Assembly: GCA_947505055.1 (NCBI GenBank)
Contig: CANNLO010000009.1
Coordinates: forward strand, 1 to 37,198
Direction: 5' to 3'
Length of the DNA: 37,198 bases
From: Methylococcaceae bacterium
GTDB taxonomy: Bacteria; Pseudomonadota; Gammaproteobacteria; Methylococcales; Methylomonadaceae
Shown: positions 1 to 8,010 of the stretch, in pieces
Position numbering within the stretch: position 1 is the first letter of the stretch
Layout: each line of letters begins with the position of its first letter
Translations under genes and position numbers: made by a program
Notes under the pieces: generated by a model
What the model saw: only the letters and a program-made list of their open reading frames with translations
Told to the model about the DNA's origin: nothing
The model's database searches: none

Positions 1-1278
1 ATGGAGGATGACGAAATCAATCTGATGGATATGCTGTTAACCATCGCCAAGTACAATCGTTTTATCATTACATTCACAGTTATTTCCGCTGTGCTAGCGG
101 TGGTATATGCGCTGCTAGCCCCGATTGTTTACACGAGTAAGACGGTTATTTTGCCGCCGAAAGCCAATGAGTCATCAGCCAGTGCTTTACTAGGGTCATT
201 AGGCGGCTTGGGTAGCTTGGTGGGTAGTGGCGGTTCGATGGGTATGAAGGATAACGGCGTTTTCTTGGGAATGCTTAAAAGCCGTACATTGGCTGATCAA
301 CTCATTGCCCGCTTACAACTGCAAGCGTTGTATAAAACCAAAACTATGACGAAAACACGACAAGCATTGGCAAGTGCAACCACCATTACTGCGGGTAAAG
401 ATGGTTTTATCAGTATTGAGTATTCTAGTACCGACCCACAACTAGCGACCACCATCGTAAATGCTTATGTGGAAGAGTTGGATATTTTAAATTCAACAGT
501 TGCAATCACCGAGGCAGCTAAGCGGCGATTGTATTACGAGAAGCAACTGAAATTGGTGAATGTGACTTTAGCTAATGCTGAAGCTACAATGAAAGAAACG
601 CAAAAGAAAACCGGTTGGTATCAATTTGGCGCACAAGACGTTTCAGTTGGTGGAGCTGGAACTGGAGCTGGAACTGGAACTGGAACTGGAACTGGAACTG
701 GAACTGGAACTGGAACTGGAGCTACAATGGTAGGTGGTGGAGGTAGTATTGTTGGGGATGTGGAGGCAGTACGATCCCAAATCGCCAGTAAACAGACGGA
801 TTTGCTAGCTAAGCACGCTTATATGACTGAGCAAAACCCCGAGTACCGCCGAGGACAAGAACTCATTATAGCGTTAAAAGCCCATTTAGCTAAATTGGAA
901 GGCAATCGAAATGTAAGTAAAATCGATGTTAAGGTACCAATCAGCAAGTTGCCAGACGTCGGTTTTGATTATATTCATAAATTACGTGAACTTAAATATC
1001 AACAAATGCTGTATGAGTTATACAGCAAGCAATTTGAGATTGCTAAGATGGATGAAGCCAAAGATGCCACTTTAATCCAAGTGGTTGATAAGGCCTTGCC
1101 ACCTGAGGAGCGTGCTGCACCAAAACGCACGATTATTGTCATTACGGCTACATTGATTGCATTTTTCATTAGCATTCTTTTAACATTTCTTAGAGAAGCG
1201 TCTGTACGTGCGAAGCAAAATCCAGAATCGTCTGAACGCATAAGTTTGTTTCGCCGTTACCTACAATACGGTAAATAA
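1..1278 (+). CDS. wzz: Wzz/LPS chain-length determinant family protein
   Basis: This is a polysaccharide co-polymerase of the Wzz/FepE/Etk family, an inner-membrane protein that sets polymer chain length. Its first transmembrane segment is near residues 20-40 and its second near 378-397. A long, helix-rich periplasmic part lies between them, and a short basic tail follows the second segment. The N-terminal text MEDDEINLMDML is typical of family starts, so the ATG at base 1 is probably the true start, although the window gives no upstream context. At 425 residues it is somewhat long for the family. Residues 218-241 are a Gly-Ala/Gly-Thr dipeptide run encoded by a hexanucleotide repeat, followed by a further glycine-rich stretch. 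The next gene follows without a gap. No tyrosine-kinase domain is present. Confidence 0.88.
   Translation: MEDDEINLMDMLLTIAKYNRFIITFTVISAVLAVVYALLAPIVYTSKTVILPPKANESSASALLGSLGGLGSLVGSGGSMGMKDNGVFLGMLKSRTLADQLIARLQLQALYKTKTMTKTRQALASATTITAGKDGFISIEYSSTDPQLATTIVNAYVEELDILNSTVAITEAAKRRLYYEKQLKLVNVTLANAEATMKETQKKTGWYQFGAQDVSVGGAGTGAGTGTGTGTGTGTGTGTGATMVGGGGSIVGDVEAVRSQIASKQTDLLAKHAYMTEQNPEYRRGQELIIALKAHLAKLEGNRNVSKIDVKVPISKLPDVGFDYIHKLRELKYQQMLYELYSKQFEIAKMDEAKDATLIQVVDKALPPEERAAPKRTIIVITATLIAFFISILLTFLREASVRAKQNPESSERISLFRRYLQYGK
652..723 (+). repeat. Hexanucleotide tandem repeat (GGAACT/GGAGCT)12 inside wzz
   Basis: There are twelve six-base units: GGAGCT, GGAACT, GGAGCT, eight GGAACT (670-717) and GGAGCT. 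The tract is in frame and encodes alternating Gly-Ala and Gly-Thr at residues 218-241. Six-base units change protein length by two residues per unit and do not break the frame. Confidence 0.95.
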
Positions 1279-1326
1279 ATGCTTGTTAGTAAAGTAGTTG
1301 ATATAAAGTTGGATAGCTCGTCCTCC

Positions 1327-1827
1327 ATGGGCTGGTATGTTATTCATACCAAGCCACGGCAAGAGCAACGTGCTTTAACAAATTTAGAGCACCAAGGCTA
1401 TCAATGCTATTTGCCTATGCTTAGCCTAGAAAAACTTAGTCGGGCCCGACTGAGAGTAGAAGAAGAGCCGCTATTCCCTCGTTATTTATTTATTAACTTA
1501 GATGCCAGTCGCTATGGCCAAAATTGGGCTCCAATCCGATTCACTTGGGGCGTGAGTGACTTGGTGACCTTTGGAGGAAAGCCAGCGAAAGTAGATGCTG
1601 GCCTGATTCAATTGCTACGTCAGCAACAAAAAGGCCTTAGTCAAGACCCGCAGCGGCTATTTAGTAATGGCCAACAACTGCTTGTCACTAATGGCCCTTT
1701 TTTAGGCTTAGAAGCCATCTATCAAATGCCTAGCGGTGATAATCGAGCTGTTGTGCTCATCGAGTTAATGGGCAAGCTAGCGCAAATGCAAATCTCTCCC
1801 ATTCATTTAAGTAAAGTCAGTTATTAG
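1327..1827 (+). CDS. RfaH/NusG-like transcription antiterminator
   Basis: This is a NusG paralogue of about 166 residues. The N-terminal NGN domain opens with WYVIHTKPRQEQRAL, the hallmark of RfaH-type proteins, and contains LFPRYLFI, typical of the NGN core. The C-terminal part (about residues 110-166) fits the KOW region. RfaH proteins bind RNA polymerase paused at ops sites and suppress termination in long surface-polysaccharide operons. An ATG at 1279 would add 16 residues ahead of the conserved start. I chose 1327 because RfaH proteins begin one or two residues before the WY motif, but neither start has a strong ribosome site. An ops element lies 360 bases downstream, so this protein probably acts on the rest of the locus. 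Confidence 0.85.
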   Translation: MGWYVIHTKPRQEQRALTNLEHQGYQCYLPMLSLEKLSRARLRVEEEPLFPRYLFINLDASRYGQNWAPIRFTWGVSDLVTFGGKPAKVDAGLIQLLRQQQKGLSQDPQRLFSNGQQLLVTNGPFLGLEAIYQMPSGDNRAVVLIELMGKLAQMQISPIHLSKVSY

Positions 1828-1894
1828 TACCACTCATCATCTCAGTCTTTAAAAAATCTTAGGTCAGTATTCGTGACAAGACAGTCCGCCATTC

Positions 1895-1921
1895 CTGTTA
1901 TTCTGAGCATAGTGAAGAATC
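1895..1921. repeat. Partial GTCATTCTGAG...GAAGAATC-type dispersed repeat
   Basis: The text ATTCTGAGCATAGTGAAGAAT (1900-1920) resembles a short dispersed intergenic repeat (GTCATTCTGAGC..AGCGAAGAATC) that I recall from many bacterial genomes. It sits between the antiterminator gene and the leader hairpin. Only one copy of this form is seen in the window, so the repeat status rests on recall. Confidence 0.4.
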
Positions 1922-1962
1922 AAGCTAAAATCGCTACTTTTCATACAAAGTTTGGATCTTAG

Positions 1963-1992
1963 TATGTGGAGCTTGAGTCACGATTCCACATA
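1963..1992. repeat. Perfect 8-bp inverted repeat, 14-base loop
   Basis: TATGTGGA (1963-1970) pairs with TCCACATA (1985-1992). Flanking bases GGATC (left) and GGATTC (right) could extend the stem imperfectly. No T-run follows, so it is not an obvious terminator. It may be a leader-RNA hairpin or an operator for a dimeric regulator. Confidence 0.5.
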
Positions 1993-2000
1993 AGGATTCA

Positions 2001-2028
2001 TTGCAATAGACTGCTATAGTAGTACGAT
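2001..2028 (+). promoter_or_regulatory. Candidate sigma-70 promoter for the polysaccharide operon
   Basis: TTGCAA at 2001-2006 and TACGAT at 2023-2028 are separated by 16 bases. A transcript from here would carry about 155 bases of leader before the ops element, which would suit ops-dependent recruitment. This is a visual match only. Confidence 0.3.
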
Positions 2029-2188
2029 TAAGTGTGAATTATTCGGTAGTATTATCTAATCAAGTCAAAAAAATCAGATTGGACTAGCAAACGAGAAGTT
2101 GCTATGTTAAAGTTGTTCAAAGTTGTACAAGCTTGTAGTTAGGCCAAAATTGAGAGCATGATCCGCATGACTGATGGCAATACAGTAG

Positions 2189-2200
2189 GGCGGTAGCGTG
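2189..2200 (+). promoter_or_regulatory. ops element (operon polarity suppressor)
   Basis: GGCGGTAGCGTG is an exact match to the 12-base core of the E. coli ops element, and the next base (C) also agrees. ops pauses RNA polymerase and recruits RfaH through the exposed non-template strand. The wider JUMPstart context is not clearly conserved here. The site lies 52 bases before the marR-like start codon and downstream of the RfaH-like gene, so it very probably controls the whole downstream locus. Confidence 0.9.
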
Positions 2201-2252
2201 CTAAAAATTGATATTCTAATATTTAAGTATCTATCACACAATAACCATATGA

Positions 2253-2618
2253 ATGCCTAAAACGCGCCAACAAAAGTTGCAAGAGGATACGCATTTCCGT
2301 GTACTGACATTGCTCCAAAATAAACCTGACATCAATCAGCGTGATATGGCTGTGGCACTAGGAGTGAGTTTGGGTGGGGTAAATTATTGCCTGCGTTCAT
2401 TAGTTGCCAAGGGTTTGGTTAAAATGGATAACTTTCAAAAAAATGAAAATAAACTCGGTTATGCTTACTTGCTCACGCCAACTGGCCTAGCAGAAAAACT
2501 AGCATTAACCAGCGATTTTTTAAAACGTAAACAGCAAGAATATGCAGCACTTAAGGCGGAAATAGAAATCCTGCAAAAAACCATAGACGCGCAGCCTAAT
2601 GAGGCTAAACTTTTGTAG
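2253..2618 (+). CDS. MarR-family EPS-associated transcriptional regulator
   Basis: This 121-residue winged-helix protein matches the EPS-associated MarR-like family found at the head of exopolysaccharide loci in proteobacteria. The helix-turn-helix lies at about residues 25-55 (DINQRDMAVALGVSLGGVNY), the wing at about 58-75, and a C-terminal helix, likely coiled coil, at about 85-118 (KRKQQEYAALKAEIEILQK). It probably binds DNA as a dimer and regulates the locus; the ligand and operator are unknown. The ATG at 2253 has a weak ribosome site. A three-codon ORF (ATG at 2249, stop at 2258-2260) overlaps the start and might lower its translation. Confidence 0.85.
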   Translation: MPKTRQQKLQEDTHFRVLTLLQNKPDINQRDMAVALGVSLGGVNYCLRSLVAKGLVKMDNFQKNENKLGYAYLLTPTGLAEKLALTSDFLKRKQQEYAALKAEIEILQKTIDAQPNEAKLL

Positions 2619-2681
2619 TTTATGGTTTAGCGTGAATGGCTATCGTTGTAAATATGTCGCTAATGAGATGAGCTCAATGGT

Positions 2682-2709
2682 TTGCAATCAAAGCCTTTGC
2701 CATTATTGT
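2682..2709 (+). promoter_or_regulatory. Candidate promoter upstream of tviB
   Basis: TTGCAA (2682-2687) and TATTGT (2704-2709) are 16 bases apart in the gap between the marR-like gene and tviB. The same -35-like hexamer occurs in the leader candidate at 2001. This is a visual match and weak evidence. Confidence 0.22.
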
Positions 2710-2760
2710 TTCAATGTATTCGGTTAATGTAGCAAGGTATTTATAAAAGGAATTTAAGTT

Positions 2761-4026
2761 ATGCAGTTAGCTATTATTGGACTCGGCTATGTAGGGCTTC
2801 CGTTAGCCGTTGAGTTTGGCAAAAAACGTAGTGTGGTTGGCTTTGATATCAATCAAAAGCGTATTGACGAGCTTAAGGCCGGTAATGACTTCACATTGGA
2901 AACGACGTCAGAAGAGCTTCATGATGCTAAATTTTTAAGTTACACCACTAATCTCGATGATTTGCGTGCTTGTACCTGTTTTATTGTAACTGTACCTACG
3001 CCGATAGATGAGCATAAGCGCCCTGATTTAACGCCATTGATTAAAGCCTCTGAATCAGTTGGTAAGGTATTAAAAAAAGGCGATATCATAATTTATGAGT
3101 CAACGGTTTACCCGGGTGCAACTGAAGAAGACTGCGTTCCCGTTTTGGAAAAATTTTCAGGGTTAAAATTTAATCTAGATTTTTTCTGCGGATACAGTCC
3201 AGAACGGATTAATCCTGGTGATAAAGAGCATCGGGTTACTACTATCAAAAAAGTAACATCAGGATCAACTCCAGAAATCGCTGATATTGTTGATGCGCTC
3301 TATAACGAAATTATAACTGCGGGCACGCATAAGGCGTCGAGTATCAAAGTTGCTGAAGCAGCTAAGGTCATTGAGAATACTCAGCGAGATTTGAATATTG
3401 CGTTGATCAACGAGCTTGCGCTTATTTTTAATAAAATGGGAATCGATACTGAATCAGTGTTGTTGGCGGCAGGCAGTAAGTGGAACTTTTTACCTTTCCG
3501 TCCCGGTCTAGTTGGTGGGCATTGTATTGGTGTTGATCCATATTATTTAACTCACAAAGCGCAACAAATTGGCTATCACCATGAGATTATTTTAGCTGGT
3601 CGGCGTTTAAATGACAGCATGGGTGCGTATGTGGTGTCTCAGATGGTTAAAGCTATGATGAAGCGCCGAATTCAAGTGGATGGCGCTCGAATTCTGGTTA
3701 TGGGTCTAACTTTTAAAGAAAACTGCCCCGACCTGCGCAATACCCGTGTAGTAGATATTGTCAAAGAGCTTAAGGAATATAACTGCCAAGTTGATGTTTA
3801 CGACCCCTGGATATCTACTGCAGAATCCGAGCATGAATATGGTATTACACCGATTAATGCGCTCCCTTCTGGTGATGGGTGTTATGACGGTATTATTATC
3901 GCCGTTGCACACCATCAATTTAAAGAAATGGGTGCAAAGGCTATACGTGCCTTAGGCAAAAATGCTCATGTGTTATATGACCTAAAATACATTTTACCAG
4001 TCGATGCAAGCGACTTGCGACTATAG
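2761..4026 (+). CDS. tviB: UDP-N-acetyl-hexosamine 6-dehydrogenase (TviB/WbpO type)
   Basis: This enzyme oxidises C6 of UDP-GlcNAc or UDP-GalNAc with two NAD+ to give the uronic acid. The N-terminal Rossmann motif [10 protein letters not shown] is at residues 7-16. The catalytic cysteine is Cys255 in [12 protein letters not shown]. The third domain (about 310-421) carries [16 protein letters not shown], typical of UDP-sugar dehydrogenases. At 421 residues it has full family length, and its overall text is closest to Vi-antigen TviB. A good ribosome site (AAAAGGA) precedes the ATG. It abuts tviC, as in Vi-type and WbpO/WbpP-type loci, so the product is probably UDP-GlcNAcA or UDP-GalNAcA. Cytoplasmic. 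Confidence 0.93.
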   Translation: MQLAIIGLGYVGLPLAVEFGKKRSVVGFDINQKRIDELKAGNDFTLETTSEELHDAKFLSYTTNLDDLRACTCFIVTVPTPIDEHKRPDLTPLIKASESVGKVLKKGDIIIYESTVYPGATEEDCVPVLEKFSGLKFNLDFFCGYSPERINPGDKEHRVTTIKKVTSGSTPEIADIVDALYNEIITAGTHKASSIKVAEAAKVIENTQRDLNIALINELALIFNKMGIDTESVLLAAGSKWNFLPFRPGLVGGHCIGVDPYYLTHKAQQIGYHHEIILAGRRLNDSMGAYVVSQMVKAMMKRRIQVDGARILVMGLTFKENCPDLRNTRVVDIVKELKEYNCQVDVYDPWISTAESEHEYGITPINALPSGDGCYDGIIIAVAHHQFKEMGAKAIRALGKNAHVLYDLKYILPVDASDLRL

Positions 4027-5241
4027 ATGATGCAAATCAGCACATACGAGCAACTAAAAGAACGCTTAGTTAACCAGCCTCATACATGGCTTATTACTGG
4101 TGTGGCCGGCTTTATTGGTAGCAACCTGTTAGAAACACTTCTCAAACTTAATCAACGTATCGTTGGGTTGGATAATTTTTCTACAGGCCACCAGCGTAAT
4201 TTAGATGAAGTCCAATCTTTAGTCACGCCAGTACAGTGGAGCAATTTCAACTTTATTAAAGGTGACATTCGAAACCTAGTCGACTGTCAGCGAGCAATGA
4301 CTTTTATGCCGTCTTTGCGAGGGAATGAAGTCGATGTGGCAATCCATCGGTACCCTGTTGAATACATTCTCCACCAAGCCGCTTTAGGCAGTGTGCCTCG
4401 TAGTGTGGAAGATCCTATAACTACTAATAGCGCTAATATTACAGGTTACTTAAACATGCTAGTTGCTGCGCGAGATGCAAAGGTTAAACGTTTTGTTTAT
4501 GCTGCTAGTAGTTCCACCTATGGTGATCATCCCTCTTTGCCTAAAGAGGAGGATAAAATTGGTAAGCCATTGTCCCCTTATGCAGTGACTAAATATGTGA
4601 ATGAGCTTTATGCTGATGTGTTTGGAAAAACCTACGGTCTGCAAAGCATAGGATTGCGCTATTTCAATGTTTTTGGCCCAAGACAAGATCCTGAAGGCGC
4701 TTATGCCGCAGTCATTCCAAAGTGGATTGCTAGCTTGATTAAAGGTGAGACAGTTTATATTAATGGCGATGGTGAAACCAGTCGTGATTTTTGTTTTATA
4801 GAAAACGTTTGTCAAGCTAACCTACTTGCTGCCACTATTAATACGCTTCCTACCTGTGAGATACAGTCTAAGTGTATCGCCGAAGAGGCTGTCATCGCGA
4901 GCGAAGCGCGGCAAACCATGACGACTAAATTGGATCCAGTTAATCAAGTCTATAACGTTGCTGTTGGCGACCGCACAAGCCTCAATCAATTGTACGACCA
5001 ACTACATCTAAATTTGCTACCGTTATATTCACACTTAAAAGATGCTAAGCCGGTTTATCGAGATTTTAGAGGTGGGGATGTACGACATTCGTTAGCCAAT
5101 ATCACTAAAGCAGCAACTTTGTTAGGTTACCAACCCACACATCAGGTTGGTGAAGGGCTCAAAGTTTCTATGAAGTGGTATGTTCGATTTGTTAATCAGT
5201 ATTTAAGTGAGGAAGGGGGTAACCCTTTGCTGGTTGATTGA
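4027..5241 (+). CDS. tviC: UDP-N-acetylglucosamine(uronate) 4-epimerase (TviC/WbpP type), with in-frame insertions
   Basis: This short-chain dehydrogenase/reductase interconverts the C4 epimers of UDP-GlcNAc or its uronate. The NAD-binding motif GVAGFIGS is at about residues 25-32. The catalytic site is SSSTYG (161-166) plus Tyr185 and Lys189 in [14 protein letters not shown]. Family signatures [12 protein letters not shown] and [14 protein letters not shown] are intact. At 404 residues it is much longer than WbpP or TviC (about 340-350 from memory). Two inserts explain much of the difference: roughly residues 92-112 and roughly 277-303. Each contains a GTCATTGCGAG-type repeat in frame. The reading frame and catalytic residues are intact, so the enzyme may still work. 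It directly abuts tviB and overlaps galE by 4 bases. Confidence 0.92.
   Translation: MMQISTYEQLKERLVNQPHTWLITGVAGFIGSNLLETLLKLNQRIVGLDNFSTGHQRNLDEVQSLVTPVQWSNFNFIKGDIRNLVDCQRAMTFMPSLRGNEVDVAIHRYPVEYILHQAALGSVPRSVEDPITTNSANITGYLNMLVAARDAKVKRFVYAASSSTYGDHPSLPKEEDKIGKPLSPYAVTKYVNELYADVFGKTYGLQSIGLRYFNVFGPRQDPEGAYAAVIPKWIASLIKGETVYINGDGETSRDFCFIENVCQANLLAATINTLPTCEIQSKCIAEEAVIASEARQTMTTKLDPVNQVYNVAVGDRTSLNQLYDQLHLNLLPLYSHLKDAKPVYRDFRGGDVRHSLANITKAATLLGYQPTHQVGEGLKVSMKWYVRFVNQYLSEEGGNPLLVD
4309..4348. repeat. Palindromic dispersed repeat, copy 1, inserted in tviC
   Basis: The stretch begins CCGTCTTTGCGAGGGAATGA and ends GTGGCAATCC(ATC). It matches the common bacterial repeat with consensus GTCATTGCGAGG..CGAAG..GCAATCC, with few changes. 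It is in frame and encodes about residues 95-107 of TviC, in a place where homologues have only a few residues. Confidence 0.75.
4860..4878. repeat. 6-bp hairpin within the second tviC insertion
   Basis: GATACA (4860-4865) pairs with TGTATC (4873-4878) around a 7-base loop. It sits just before repeat copy 2, within the region of TviC that homologues lack. Confidence 0.4.
4891..4917. repeat. Palindromic dispersed repeat, copy 2, inserted in tviC
   Basis: The stretch starts GTCATCGCGAGCGAAGCGCG and ends GCAAACC. It aligns with copy 1 (GTC.T.GCGAG, GAAG, GGCAA.CC) and with the GTCATTGCGAG-type consensus. It is in frame and encodes residues 289-297 (VIASEARQT). Confidence 0.7.
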
Positions 5242-6233
5242 ATATCCTCCTCACAGGCGGAGCAGGTTATATAGGCAGCCATGCCGCTGTAGTATTAGCT
5301 GAAGCAGGTCATCGAGTGGTGATTGTTGATAACTTCTGTAATAGTTATCCTAGTGTATTGAATAGTATAGCTAAAATTATTGGTAAAAATATACCCGTTG
5401 TAGATTGTGATCTTCGTGATACCGAACTTCTTCAAGCATTGCTTCGAGATTATAAAATTGACTCGGTGATGCATTTTGCCGGCTTGAAAGCCGTAGGTGA
5501 GTCTGTTCAAAACCCAATAGACTACTTTGACAATAATGTAAGCGGCACGATTAGTTTGCTAAAGGCCATGCGAGTTAATAATATTAAGAAATTGGTGTTT
5601 AGTAGCAGTGCTACAGTTTATGGTGTACCAAAATATTTACCATTAGACGAAAGTCATCCCATGCATACAACTAATCCTTATGGGCGTAGCAAGCTTCACA
5701 TTGAAGAGATGTTAACTGATGTTGTCGCATCTGATTCCACATGGAGTACCGCTTGTTTACGCTATTTTAATCCAGTAGGTGCGCATCCAAGCGGCTTGAT
5801 TGGCGAAGACCCTAATGGTATTCCAAGCAATCTTATGCCCTATATTGCTCGTGTCGCAGCGGGCAAGTTGCCTTACCTTAATGTATACGGTAATGATTAT
5901 GCAACCTCAGATGGTACCGGGGTGAGGGATTACATTCATGTGATGGATTTAGCCCAAGGTCACCTAGATGCTTTGAACTTTTTAAATAAAAAAACAGGTT
6001 TACATGTGTTCAATCTTGGCACGGGGAATGGAGTTAGTGTCCTTCAGATGGTCAAGGCATTTGAATCGGCAAGTGGAAAATCTATCCCTTTCCAAATTAA
6101 TGATAGGCGTGCTGGTGATGTCGCTATTTGCTACGCTAAAGCTGATAAAGCTGCTGTTGATTTGAATTGGAAAGCAACGAGAACTTTACATGATATGTGC
6201 ACTACAACTTGGAATTTTCAGAAGAATTTATAA
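5238..6233 (+). CDS. galE: UDP-glucose 4-epimerase
   Basis: GalE interconverts UDP-Glc and UDP-Gal, and in some bacteria UDP-GlcNAc and UDP-GalNAc. The NAD motif [10 protein letters not shown] is at residues 6-15. The catalytic site is SSSATVYG with the YGRSK motif (Tyr and Lys four residues apart, in [16 protein letters not shown]). The family sequences GLKAVGESV and [12 protein letters not shown] are present. At 331 residues it is close to the usual 335-340. The start is a TTG whose last bases form the TGA stop of tviC, so translation is coupled. The flippase gene follows directly. It probably supplies galactose or GalNAc donors for the glycosyltransferases downstream. Confidence 0.94.
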   Translation: MNILLTGGAGYIGSHAAVVLAEAGHRVVIVDNFCNSYPSVLNSIAKIIGKNIPVVDCDLRDTELLQALLRDYKIDSVMHFAGLKAVGESVQNPIDYFDNNVSGTISLLKAMRVNNIKKLVFSSSATVYGVPKYLPLDESHPMHTTNPYGRSKLHIEEMLTDVVASDSTWSTACLRYFNPVGAHPSGLIGEDPNGIPSNLMPYIARVAAGKLPYLNVYGNDYATSDGTGVRDYIHVMDLAQGHLDALNFLNKKTGLHVFNLGTGNGVSVLQMVKAFESASGKSIPFQINDRRAGDVAICYAKADKAAVDLNWKATRTLHDMCTTTWNFQKNL

Positions 6234-7997
6234 ATGCAGCAGCCAATAACAGCACTTCTAAAACGCCTTTGGTTTAACATTAACTCTCGCCGTCGTGGGC
6301 AGTTTGGACTATTATTATTGCTAATGTTTCTAGCATCGTTCGCGGAGATTCTAAGTATTGGGGCTGTATTGCCATTTCTTGGGGTATTGAGCGCTCCAGA
6401 GAGAATCTATACGTTGCCAGCTACACAGCCACTTATTCATGTCTTAAGGTTAACGGAACCTTTACAGCTATTATTACCTTTAACAGTTATCTTTGGCTTG
6501 GCAGCGCTTATTGCCGGAGCTATGCGGTTGCTATTACTTTGGGCAAGCACCCGACTCTCTTTTGCTGCTGGTGCAGACCTTAGCAGTAGCATCTATCGCC
6601 GAACGCTTTATCAGTCTTATGCCGTGCACTGTGAACGTAATAGCAGTGAAGTAATTAACGGTATTTCAGGTAAAGCCAATAGTGTAATTTACAATGTTAT
6701 TGTGCCAACTTTAACACTGATCAGTTCTAGTGTTATGCTTATCGCTATTCTCATGGCACTGGTGGCCGTAAATCCTTTCATTGCCTTAGCTGCTTTTGGA
6801 GGGTTTGGTCTAATTTATGCATTTATTGTACGTTTGACCCGTAAGAGGCTGCTAATTAACAGTCAGATTACTGCACGCGAATCAACGCAGGTCATTAAAT
6901 CTTTGCAAGAGGGATTGGGTGGCATCCGAGATGTGTTGATTGACGGCAGTCAAGACATTTATTGCCGGATTTACAGCAACGCAGATCTGCCACTACGCCA
7001 AGCACAAGGTAATAATATGTTCATAAGCTCGGCGCCACGTTATGCTATGGAAGCCTTGGGCATGATGATTATCGCCGGACTGGCTTATTCGTTGGCACTG
7101 CAGCCGGAAGGCATTGCTAAAGCTATCCCAATCCTTGGGGCGTTAGCATTGGGTGCGCAGCGCTTGTTGCCGGTGTTGCAACTGGTTTATTCATCATGGA
7201 CTAGCATACAAGGAAGTCAAGCCTCTCTAAATGACGTACTTGAACTGCTCGATCAACCTTTACCAGGCTATAACTATCAGTTAACTACCGAACCCTTACC
7301 ATTCGAGAACACTATCAGCCTAAAGCAGCTTAGCTTTCGCTATAGCATGCAGACGCCTTATGTGCTCAAGCAACTTAATCTTAGTATTGCCAAGGGTAGT
7401 CGTGTGGGATTTATTGGCGCTACAGGTAGTGGCAAGAGTACCCTGCTTGACATTGTCATGGGGTTGCTACAGCCAACTCATGGTACGATGGAAGTTGATA
7501 ATCAGGTCATCACGATAGGCAATCAACGTAGTTGGCAAGCGCATATTGCTCATGTGCCACAGGCCATTTTTTTGGCAGACAGCAGTATTGAAGAAAATAT
7601 TGCCTTTGGTGTGCCCAAAGACCAAATTGACATTGAGCGGGTTAGACGGGCGGCACAACAAGCACAAATTTCTGAAAGTATCGAAAGTTGGCCTAAGCAA
7701 TATCAGACTTTTGTCGGTGAACGTGGCATTCGATTGTCTGGTGGCCAGCGACAACGTATTGGCATTGCCCGCGCCCTATACAAGCAAGCAGATGTTATTA
7801 TTTTTGACGAAGCTACTAGCGCGCTTGATAATGATACCGAACAAGCTGTCATGCAAGCTATAGAAGGTCTTAGCAAAGATCTTACCTTACTCATCATTGC
7901 ACATCGCCTTACTACCATCAAAAACTGTACTCAGATTGTCGAACTGGGTGATGGTGGAATTAAGCGCGCTGGCAGTTATCAAGACATCGTAAATTAA
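6234..7997 (+). CDS. ABC-type lipid-linked glycan flippase (PglK/MsbA-like)
   Basis: This half-transporter fuses an N-terminal membrane domain (about six segments, residues 20-320) to a C-terminal ATPase. Walker A is GATGSGKST (about 394-402), the signature is LSGGQRQR (about 500), Walker B is VIIFDEATSALD (about 520-531) and the switch histidine is in IIAHRL. The text of the membrane domain resembles PglK, which flips undecaprenyl-diphosphate oligosaccharides in Campylobacter. No Wzx is seen in the window, so this protein is the best candidate for moving the lipid-linked repeat unit to the periplasm. Lipid-A export (MsbA) is the less likely alternative given the sugar-gene context. The ATG directly follows the galE stop. 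Confidence 0.82.
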   Translation: MQQPITALLKRLWFNINSRRRGQFGLLLLLMFLASFAEILSIGAVLPFLGVLSAPERIYTLPATQPLIHVLRLTEPLQLLLPLTVIFGLAALIAGAMRLLLLWASTRLSFAAGADLSSSIYRRTLYQSYAVHCERNSSEVINGISGKANSVIYNVIVPTLTLISSSVMLIAILMALVAVNPFIALAAFGGFGLIYAFIVRLTRKRLLINSQITARESTQVIKSLQEGLGGIRDVLIDGSQDIYCRIYSNADLPLRQAQGNNMFISSAPRYAMEALGMMIIAGLAYSLALQPEGIAKAIPILGALALGAQRLLPVLQLVYSSWTSIQGSQASLNDVLELLDQPLPGYNYQLTTEPLPFENTISLKQLSFRYSMQTPYVLKQLNLSIAKGSRVGFIGATGSGKSTLLDIVMGLLQPTHGTMEVDNQVITIGNQRSWQAHIAHVPQAIFLADSSIEENIAFGVPKDQIDIERVRRAAQQAQISESIESWPKQYQTFVGERGIRLSGGQRQRIGIARALYKQADVIIFDEATSALDNDTEQAVMQAIEGLSKDLTLLIIAHRLTTIKNCTQIVELGDGGIKRAGSYQDIVN

Positions 7998-8010
7998 TTG
8001 AAGTGAATCT

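Larger units (their letters stand above)
1828..2252 (+). promoter_or_regulatory. Non-coding leader region upstream of the marR-like gene
   Basis: These 425 bases hold no convincing gene. They contain a GTCATTCTGAG-like repeat (1895-1921), an 8-bp inverted repeat (1963-1970 with 1985-1992), a candidate promoter (TTGCAA at 2001, TACGAT at 2023), and an ops core at 2189-2200. The arrangement fits a long untranslated leader for the downstream operon. There is no hairpin plus U-run that would mark an intrinsic terminator. Confidence 0.6.

Noticed and set aside
652..723. A CRISPR or direct-repeat array
   Set aside because: Units are six bases with no spacers, and the tract is coding.
999..1241. 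Minus-strand ORF within wzz, and other antisense ORFs throughout
   Set aside because: They lie opposite clear genes, have no recognisable motifs and no ribosome sites; they are shadows.
1279..1326. Upstream ATG for the RfaH-like gene
   Set aside because: It adds 16 residues not found in the family before the conserved WY motif, with no better ribosome site.
1963..1992. Intrinsic terminator after the antiterminator gene
   Set aside because: No T run follows the second arm.
2041..2052. A second ops-like sequence (CGGTAGTAT) in the leader
   Set aside because: It lacks the first two G of the ops core and sits close to the candidate promoter; I keep only the exact core at 2189-2200.
4027..5241. 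tviC as a frameshifted or broken gene because of its excess length
   Set aside because: The frame is continuous and all motifs before and after each extra block are in place; in-frame insertion is the simpler reading.
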